Positions 56,977 through 64,000 of a DNA stretch of 64,000 nt are shown in pieces; the first letter of the stretch is position 1, and the number at the start of each line of letters is the position of its first letter. Where the stretch lies: NCBI GenBank assembly GCA_032622095.1, contig CP136064.1, positions 148,120,864 to 148,184,863 on the forward strand. Reading direction: 5' to 3'. The position numbers and the translations under genes were made by a program. Under the pieces are notes generated by a model. The model saw only the letters and a list, made by a program, of their open reading frames with translations, was not told the DNA's origin and did not search any database. The stretch is from Siphonodentalium dalli (taxonomy: Eukaryota > Mollusca > Scaphopoda > Gadilida > Siphonodentaliidae).

Positions 56977-57447
56977 CACCGAGTTACCATCTGTCATTTA
57001 ACCCCAGAGAATGCATCAAGCGTCCCCATTGACAACAACCGATATGCATTGATATCCCACTCACCCCAACCACATAGACGTGGGATCTACCAACACTGTA
57101 ATATGTATGGAAAAGCCAATAATAACGAAATATAATACTTATTTACTCCTTACTTATATATTCTTACTTTATTGGCACGAACCATAGAGTGAATGAGACG
57201 GGAGTATGCACATTGATGAATGAATGTCTTATAAACTGTAAAATTTTACTTAACTTACCATTGTGTATTTTAATGTTAACATTTATGACTGTATGTATAA
57301 ATTATATAAGCGCTCTTCATGATTGGAGGAAATAAAGGCATATATAAATTTTTTTTAATTTGGCCAAAAAATATTTGTCCAATGTTTTTTTTAATTTGGC
57401 AAATAAACGTTTTGGCCACAATATTTTTCGGTCCAACGTGAACACAG

Positions 57448-57959
57448 TATACAAAACACTTTACCAATGACCATACAGAGCTTCCAGGTATACAAATACC
57501 CTGCACACGGCCATTCATACCTTCCAGACTTGCATATACATCATTCATAATCATATATTAACTTTGTGAGAGAAAACTCCAATAGTTCTGGTAATGTCAG
57601 TGGTTACAATATTAACTATTAACCAAGGTGTATCCGCAACGTTAGTATTCAATGTATAAGGCATATAAGTCAATTTTGTCTATCAACGACAACCTGTATG
57701 TGATTGCACGGCGGGCTGGGGCAATATGTATACCCCACCCCCCCCCCCCCGGCATCTTGGCGGTCATTTTGAGTCAAAATCACGATTTTCGTTCCATTGA
57801 GTTGGAATATTCATAAGTAAAGGTATGCCTCACTTACATTGCACAGTTCTGCTAATTTCGTTTTGTAATATGGCTAGAATCCCAATGGTCATTTTTGGTG
57901 AACTTTTATACCGCATTCTGCAAACTTAAAAGTTTTGAGAGATCGGAAGGACCTGCGAC
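57448..57959. other. non-coding stretch
   Basis: Unique-looking sequence with a C13-14 run near 57733. No gene, RNA or repeat structure recognised. Confidence 0.4.
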
Positions 57960-60935
57960 CGACACCCCTTTATTATAAATGACTCAATACACAATTAGGA
58001 CATTTTCAAAATTAATATGAGTGACACTACACCTATTATATCCGATGGCCCATGCTATGATTGCGAATCACAAATGTTCATTAGAGCACTTTGTAAATAT
58101 TGAGATCTGGAAGACAGAAATCATCAATACTGCTGAAATTCCCAGACTAATTAGTCGGAGAATACCGTCGAAATATTCCAAATCCCTTTAATGACTCAAT
58201 ACACAACTATGATATATTCAAAATTCTTATAATATATTTATAAAATCCAGTGTTCAATTGACTCAATACATGATTATGATATATTCCAAATTCAGATAAT
58301 ATATGCCGTTAAATAATCCACAACATTTTTGTGGTGAATTTATAAAATACAAATGTATACATTGTCCATTCACTTAATGACTTCTTAACATGTTTGTTGA
58401 CATATCCAGAATATAGTCATATGAGTAACACTATAAAAACCTCCACTGGTCCATGCTATGATTGTGATGCAATAATGTTTATTCCAGAACTGAGTAAACC
58501 TACTAAACTCAAAACTGTGGTCTGGAAGACAGTAACACCGATACCGCTGAAATTGCCAGACAAATTTGTCAGTGAATACCATATATACCTTCAATTACCT
58601 AATACATTTTTTATATTTAGCACGGATATTTTGCATCCCTTTAATGACCCAATTCAAGATTGTTGATATAATCAAAATTTAGTCAGATGCAAGACACTAT
58701 GCATTCATTCAATGACTCATTCTGTGACTGTGATGCATTAATGCATTCATAACAGTATTATGTATCAATCAGTAACCACAAATTTAAATTCCAATAATGG
58801 ATTTGAATTAATAAATATAAAGTCTGACTCAAACATTTTATCGTTGTTAACTGAATTCTGAAACCCCGCTTAGAAATAAGGTCGGAATTTGTCAGACTAA
58901 TCTTGTCGAAATATTCCAAAAAACTTTTAATGACTCAAATGCCCCATGCTAAGATTGTGACACATTAATGTTTAAACAGAATTGAGTAAACCCAATACTG
59001 ATATCTGGAAGACATTAACACCAATACCACCGAAATTACCAGACTAATTAGTCGGTGAATACCCTATATACCTTTAATTACCCACAACACTGTTTATATT
59101 TAGCACGGATATTGTGCATCCATTTAATGACCCAATTCAAGATTGTTGATATATTCAAAATTTAGTCAGATGCAAGACACTATGCATTCATTCGATGACT
59201 CATTCTGTGGCTGTGATGCATTAATGCATTCATAACAGTATTATGTATCAATCAGTAACCACAAATTTAAATTCCAATAATAGATTTGAATTAATAAATA
59301 TTAATTCTGACTCAAACATGTTATCGTTTTTAACTGAATTCTGAAACCCTGCTTAGAAATAAGGTTGGAATTTGCCAGACTAATCTTGTCGAAATATTCC
59401 AAAAACCTTTTAACGACTCAAACCGACAGATATATTCAAAATTCTGATAATATATGACGTCAAATAACCCCAAGATATTCTTATGATGCATCTATAAAAT
59501 CTCAGTGTAAAATTGAATCAATACAGGATTATGATATATTCAAAATTCAGATAATATATTTGTGGTGCATTTTATAAAATTCCAGTGTATACATTTATTG
59601 TGCATCCATTTAAAGGTACTCAATCCGATAAAACTCCTCTCAATTACTATTTCAATGGCTTCGGGGGTCGGAAATGTTTGATTCGGGTCGGGGAGGTCAC
59701 CCATCAGGGCTCGGATTTGTTAGATGTCGATTTTGGAAATCTATTATTTTTCATTATCGGGAATACTTTCTGGCCCAGAACTCAGTCAAAATTGTGTTAT
59801 TATTACCACTTGATTTTAGAGTTATCCATCCTTGTCTGTTAGAATAGATTTTGGTGTACACATCCCGAACAGATTACGGCAATTATTGGTGCTCATCTCG
59901 AGTAAATAACAAATTTCAAAAATCAATATCTAATAACTCTGAGCTTTGTTTGATGGGTTCCTCGACTCGAGTCGGGTGTTTTTTTGTCCCCGAAGCCAAA
60001 GAAATAGTAATATAGGACCCTCTGATCGGATTGTTGTTGTTGGAATCTGTTGAGATGGGGACCCTCTGTTCGGATTGAATACCTTTAATGTCTTTATACA
60101 TGTTTGTTGACATATTCAAAATAATGTCAGATTAATGACACAGTGCATAGCTCAATGGCCCATGCTATGATTGTGATATATTAATGTGTACAGAACTGTC
60201 TAAACTGTAAACTTAGGTCCGGATGACATTTAACATGAATACAGTAGAAATTTCTACTATTTTCAACTCTAGTTTGTAGATATATTCAAAATTATAGTCA
60301 AGATGCATGACACTATACATTCATTCAATTGGCTGATTCTGTGGTTGTGATGTATCCATAACTGTTTATGTAGCAATCAGTAACCACAAATTTAAATTCC
60401 AGTAATGGATATTTGGGTTAATAAATATTAAGTCTGACTCAAACATGTCGACGTTGTTAACTGAATTTATGAATCCCGCATAGAAAGAAGATCGAAATTT
60501 GTCAGTCTAATATCGTCGAAATATTCCAAATCCCTTTAATGACTCAACGCACAACTATGATATATTCAAAATTCAGATAATATATGCCGTTAAATAACCC
60601 ACAACATTGTTTGTGGTGAATTTATAAAATAACAATGTATACATTGATATTGTGCATCCACTTAATGACTCCATACATGTTTGTTGACATATCTAGAATA
60701 TAGTCATATGAGTAACACTATGAAAACCTCCACTGGCCCATGCTAATGATTGTGATGCAATAATGTTTATTCCAGAACTGAGTAAACCTACTAAACCCAA
60801 AACAGTGGTCTGGAAGACAGTAACACCGATACCGCTGAAATTGCCAGACTAATTAGTCGGTGAATACCTTATATACCTTTAATTACCCACAATTTTTTTT
60901 ATATTTGGTTAGCACTGATATTGTGCATCCCCTTA
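57960..60935 (+). repeat. complex tandem repeat field, units of several hundred bp
   Basis: Blocks recur in similar order: TTTAATGACTCAATACA, GATATATTCAAAATTCnGAT, CCATGCTATGATTGTGAT, AATGTTTATTCCAGAACTGAG, GTCTGGAAGACAGTAACACC, ACCGCTGAAATTGCCAGAC and TTAGTCGGTGAATACC. Copies lie around 58020, 58440, 58960, 60150 and 60720 with varying completeness. Stops interrupt every frame. A TTAA-type MITE is nested at 59614-60084. Confidence 0.75.
59614..60084. mobile_element. TTAA-type MITE, 471 bp, nested in the tandem field
   Basis: The ends AGGTACTCAATCCGA and TCGGATTGAATACCT pair, with TTAA at 59610-59613 and 60085-60088. Inside, GGACCCTCTGATCGGATTG-like and CCATCAGGGCTCGGATTTG with its mirror make further hairpins. 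Same family as 5198-5465. Confidence 0.85.
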
Positions 60936-60943
60936 ATGATGAA

Positions 60944-62290
60944 TTTCTATTTGACCCACTTTTTGGGACTCGACCCAAAAACTTTTTGGGCCAAAAAGTT
61001 CGGCCCAGGTGGCCATTTTTTAATATGTGACAGTTTGCCACATTTTCCGAAATTTTCCCGACCGAGCAGAGCGAAAACTGGGATTCGACCCAGTTTTTCG
61101 GACTCGACCCAAATATTTTTCGGCCCAAAATTTTTGGCCGAGGTGGCCAATGTTTCGGCCAATTTCCGTTCATTTTCGGACTTTGCCTAATTTCGGAACT
61201 TTTTTTCGAAATTTATTTTTTCACAGGAAGTTTTGTCTCGCCCTACTTAAGACGTTGCCATGGCCATTTGCCATATTTTCCTGACCGAGCAGAGCGGGAA
61301 TTTCTATTTGACCCACTTTTTGGGACTCGACCCAAAAACTTTTCGGCCCAAAAAGTTCGGCCCAGGTGGCCATTTTTTTATATGTGACAGTTTGCCACAT
61401 TTTCCGAAATTTTCCCGACCGAGCAGAGCGAAAACTGGGATTCGACCCACTTTTTCGGACTCGACCCAAATATTTTTCGGCCCAAATTTTTTGGCCGAGG
61501 TGGCCATTTATGACCCCGCACTTGTTTCGGCCAATTTCCGTTCATTTTCGGACTTTGCCTAATTTCGTGCATTGCCTAATTTCGTGCATTTTGGAACTTT
61601 TTTCTTTCAGGAAGTTTTGTCTCGCCCTACTTAATACGTTGCCATGGTCATTTGCCACATTTCCCCAAATTTTCCTGACCGAGCAGAGCGGGAATTTCTA
61701 TTTGACCCACTTTTTGGGACTCGACCCAAAAACTTTTCGACCCAAAAAGTTCGGCCCAGGTGGCCATTTTTGAATATGTGACAGTTTGCTACATTTTCCG
61801 AAATTTTCCCGACCGAGCAGAGCGAAAACTGGGATTCGACCCACTTTTTCGGACTCGACCCAAATATTTTTCGGCCCAAAATTTTTGGCCGAGGTGGCCA
61901 ATTATGACCCCGCACTTGTTTCGGCCAATTTCCGTTCATTTTCGGACTTTGCCTAATTTCGTGCATTTTGGAACTTTTTTTCGAAAAAAAAAATTCAAAG
62001 GAAGTTTTGTCTCGCCCTACTTAAGACGTTGCCATGGTCATTTGCCACATTTTCCCAAATTTTCCTGACCGAGCAGAGCGGGAATTTCTATTTGACCCAC
62101 TTTTTGGGACTCGACCCAAAAACCTTTTTGGCCCAAAACGTTCGGCCCAGGTGGCCATTTTTTAATATGTGACAGTTTGCCACATTTTCCGAAATTTTCC
62201 CGACCGAGCAGAGCGAAAACTGGGATTCGACCCACTTTTTCGGACTCGACCCAAATATTTTTCGACCCAAAATTTTTGGCCAAGATGGCC
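60944..62290. repeat. tandem repeat, about 357-393-bp unit, 3.5 copies
   Basis: Units start TTTCTATTTGACCCAC at 60944, 61301, 61694 and 62084. Each has two half-units: GGGACTCGACCCAAAAAC to AGGTGGCCATTTTT, then TTCGGACTCGACCCAAATAT to GAGGTGGCCAnT, joined by a CCGACCGAGCAGAGCG block. Frames of 60-135 codons on both strands are by-products of this repeat. The last unit breaks off at AAGATGGCCATTTAC. Confidence 0.88.
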
Positions 62291-62489
62291 ATTTACATAG
62301 ATGAAGGAAGGATAGATACGTCACTCGACGTCATTTGATGGGCCAATCGGTAACGCACTCCGATTCTGTCCGCCATTGCTAAAGGTAGTTCAACTCCGAT
62401 TGTTCTAATCAAAACAGTGCTTTCTCATCGCCATAAAAAGAGAAAACTCTGGCGTCTATTACAGCTGAATTCATTGTACACCAACTGTC
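62291..62489 (+). promoter_or_regulatory. possible TATA-less promoter
   Basis: GACGTCA (62327-62333) and GGCCAATCGG (62341-62350) lie upstream of CGCCATTGC, with no TATA box, right after the tandem field ends. CRE-like and CCAAT boxes often mark such promoters. Motif evidence only. Confidence 0.3.
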
Positions 62490-63405
62490 ATGAATTATCA
62501 GAATCTCACGTTTCCAAGGGTGTCCGTTGGGGAGTCAGATAGGTGAGTTTTTATGCCGTTTGAGACCATTTTTGTAATAAACAACACGACATTCTGGATT
62601 CTATTTTTGTCATTTTCACCTGGATGAAGACTGAAGTTATGTTAGTAACGACTTTCAAAATGAAATTAATTTAATAGATCTCACCATTCATGATTGCATT
62701 GGTAATTTGAATATCATGTATACCGGGTACCTACCCAAACGTGTTTTACGGAAGAAATATTTCAATTACAGCTGTCATATTTCAAGAATTACATGTGACT
62801 GCCAGGTGTGATCAGGTGTACTGCAGCAATAATTTAGAAATGAACAGTCAAAACAATTCACCAATTTGGCAGTTTACATGTCCTACTCCTAAATTCTAAT
62901 TGTAGTGATCATACTATTCATAGTTTGACTTGTTTTTATGTCCACTTTTTGTAATATATAACATTTGTTGATAAACATATTTTTCATAATGATAATCATA
63001 ATTCATGTGTCTTTTGATCATTAGACTCACATAGTATACCCACATTCATAATGTTAATAAATGACATTGAGACTGCGTGGGCATTAATTATAATGTATAC
63101 AAGTACTGGTCAGCTATGTTGAAATATAATATCATTAGCCTTATTAATTATTATATTAGCAATAGCATTATTTTTGTATAATTTATACTGCTATCATAAA
63201 GAGGTATGAACAACTGAATATTACATGGTTTGCCAATGTAGGCACTGGTGAGTGGTGTGTATTGCATGGGAACTATCCCAATATAACATATTTCATACCT
63301 GTAACCTGTAAATTATTTTATAATTAAAATTAAATGCTTCGAATTCTGTATTATTTCAGGAAGTGGACAGATCTATACCGTATGCCAATGGCAACACCTC
63401 AATGA
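62490..63405 (+). other. weak two-exon transcript candidate
   Basis: The ATG at 62490 opens a frame that reaches a consensus donor, ATAG then GTGAGT, at 62543. A good acceptor (TTATTTCAG, 63351-63359) precedes a piece that continues the frame for 14 complete codons, to TGA at 63403. The product would be 32 residues and has no known domain. It may be a non-coding RNA or the 5' end of a differently spliced gene. Confidence 0.25.
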
Positions 63406-64000
63406 TATTGGTGGGTCACAAAGTGGTGTGTGCAACATGCATGAGCCGAAAATAATCCAGATGAGACAAAATGAGATGCAGAATGCAAGGATGTGTTCAA
63501 GATAAAGAAGGAATTGAACTATACTTGTGCGAAAATCCTGGATAAAAAGTAGCTGATGTCTCATTGACTGTCAAGGAAAGAGCCACACATGATACACATT
63601 TATAAGTTCATCATTAAATTAATTATAGATTTCAAACATTGTCTCTCCATCACATGGTACTTATCCATACTAAGGCAACATCCAGGTTCATTTGCAGATT
63701 GTGTGTCCCTCCAGTCTGAAAAGAGTACCCTCTAGGCTAGTAGCTCCCAATAGCATGCATGATCCCATTCAGCTTTAGTAACTGTAATTCTCAAATGTAA
63801 ATGGACTATATAAGTATGTTATCTTACTAGTATATTTTACAAATTGTACCATAATCATTAACTATTTTATTACTGTATGGATTATCTCACTCAGTTTCAA
63901 AGTACCTGTAGCCTATACAATTAACTGTTCTTCGTTGATATCTATTTTAATATCATGGTGGACAGAGATACCCTTTATATTCATGTTTAGGTTAATTCAT
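63406..64000. other. no supported gene
   Basis: AT-rich unique-looking sequence to the window edge. The minus frame 63373-63564 overlaps the acceptor region above and has no domain. Confidence 0.4.

Larger units (their letters stand above)
47409..57345 (+). mobile_element. LINE (non-LTR retrotransposon), split by a 6.4 kb element
   Basis: The endonuclease part (47440-48004) and the reverse transcriptase part (54450-56976) are in the same orientation. Codons on the two sides of the inserted element join in frame at GTTGGAAC. The 3' end has a non-coding tail to about 57345 with AATAAA at 57331. The LINE is 5' truncated. The clade was not determined. Confidence 0.8.
47263..57447. mobile_element. 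hAT-like MITE, split by a LINE insertion
   Basis: The left piece (47263 to about 47408) begins TAGTGTTTGTGCTG and continues like the 710-bp copy at 38595, including GGCCAATAAAAAAATTAATTT and CCCAAATGGA. The right piece (about 57346-57447) ends ATATTTTTCGGTCC then AACGTGAACACAG. Between them lies a LINE and everything inserted in it. An 8-bp TSD was not found, so one flank may have been rearranged. Confidence 0.65.

Noticed and set aside
60883-62324. Many overlapping frames on both strands
   Set aside because: They follow the tandem repeat period. All are by-products of a unit poor in stop codons.

Overview
The window reads as nuclear DNA of an invertebrate animal. It is AT-rich and dominated by transposable elements, with very little host coding sequence. 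A mollusc is the most likely source. This is an inference from a secreted chitin-binding (CBM14) protein, GACG-tract repeats ending in GTCTCAGGTGAGC followed by poly-A, and BEL/Pao, Crypton-like, hAT-like and Helitron-like elements in one place. No species can be named from the sequence alone. The calls rest on reading by eye: paired terminal repeats, target-site duplications (TSDs), protein motifs and splice signals.

1-7.3 kb: diverged dispersed repeats, a diverged tandem repeat, and a 2.56 kb element with a 4-bp TSD (GCTG) and GCGCCGAAAGCGACAAAA-type subterminal repeats. 7.3-10 kb: three Helitron-like units. 10.29-11.30 kb: the one convincing host exon, CBM14, bounded by splice sites. 12-18 kb: several palindromic or foldback elements and a 2.67 kb element with TTA TSD. 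17.95-23.48 kb: eight Helitron-like units joined head to tail, rich in TCAAGGTCA motifs. 24.9-26.0 kb: a decayed Crypton-type tyrosine recombinase. 28.4-31.3 kb: a nearly intact uncharacterised transposase-like gene of about 965 codons with one frameshift and one stop. 31.5-34.7 kb: a 3.2 kb element with inverted arms of about 1 kb. 35-36.2 kb: a possible TATA-less promoter and a possible terminal exon, separated by a 475-bp element with a 9-bp TSD. 36.6-39.9 kb: a long inverted repeat hosting a hAT-like element. 41-47.3 kb: arrays of ACTTAAGT palindromes, an internally deleted BEL/Pao retrotransposon with matching LTRs and TSD, and a TTAA-type element inside the palindrome array. 47.3-57.4 kb: a nest about five levels deep (hAT-like ends, LINE, 6.4 kb long-TIR element, 9-bp-TSD element, and a TA-type MITE plus a 2.75 kb insert). 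58-62.3 kb: two tandem-repeat fields. 62.3-64 kb: mostly unique sequence with a weak two-exon candidate.

No genes here form an operon or pathway. The coding regions belong to independent mobile elements, apart from the CBM14 exon and the weak candidates at 35-36 kb and 62.5-63.4 kb. The strongest biological signals are the tandem Helitron-like array, the resolved nest of insertions with filled and empty sites, the young but gutted BEL element, the transposase-like gene, and the TTAA-element insertion within the ACTTAAGT palindromes.
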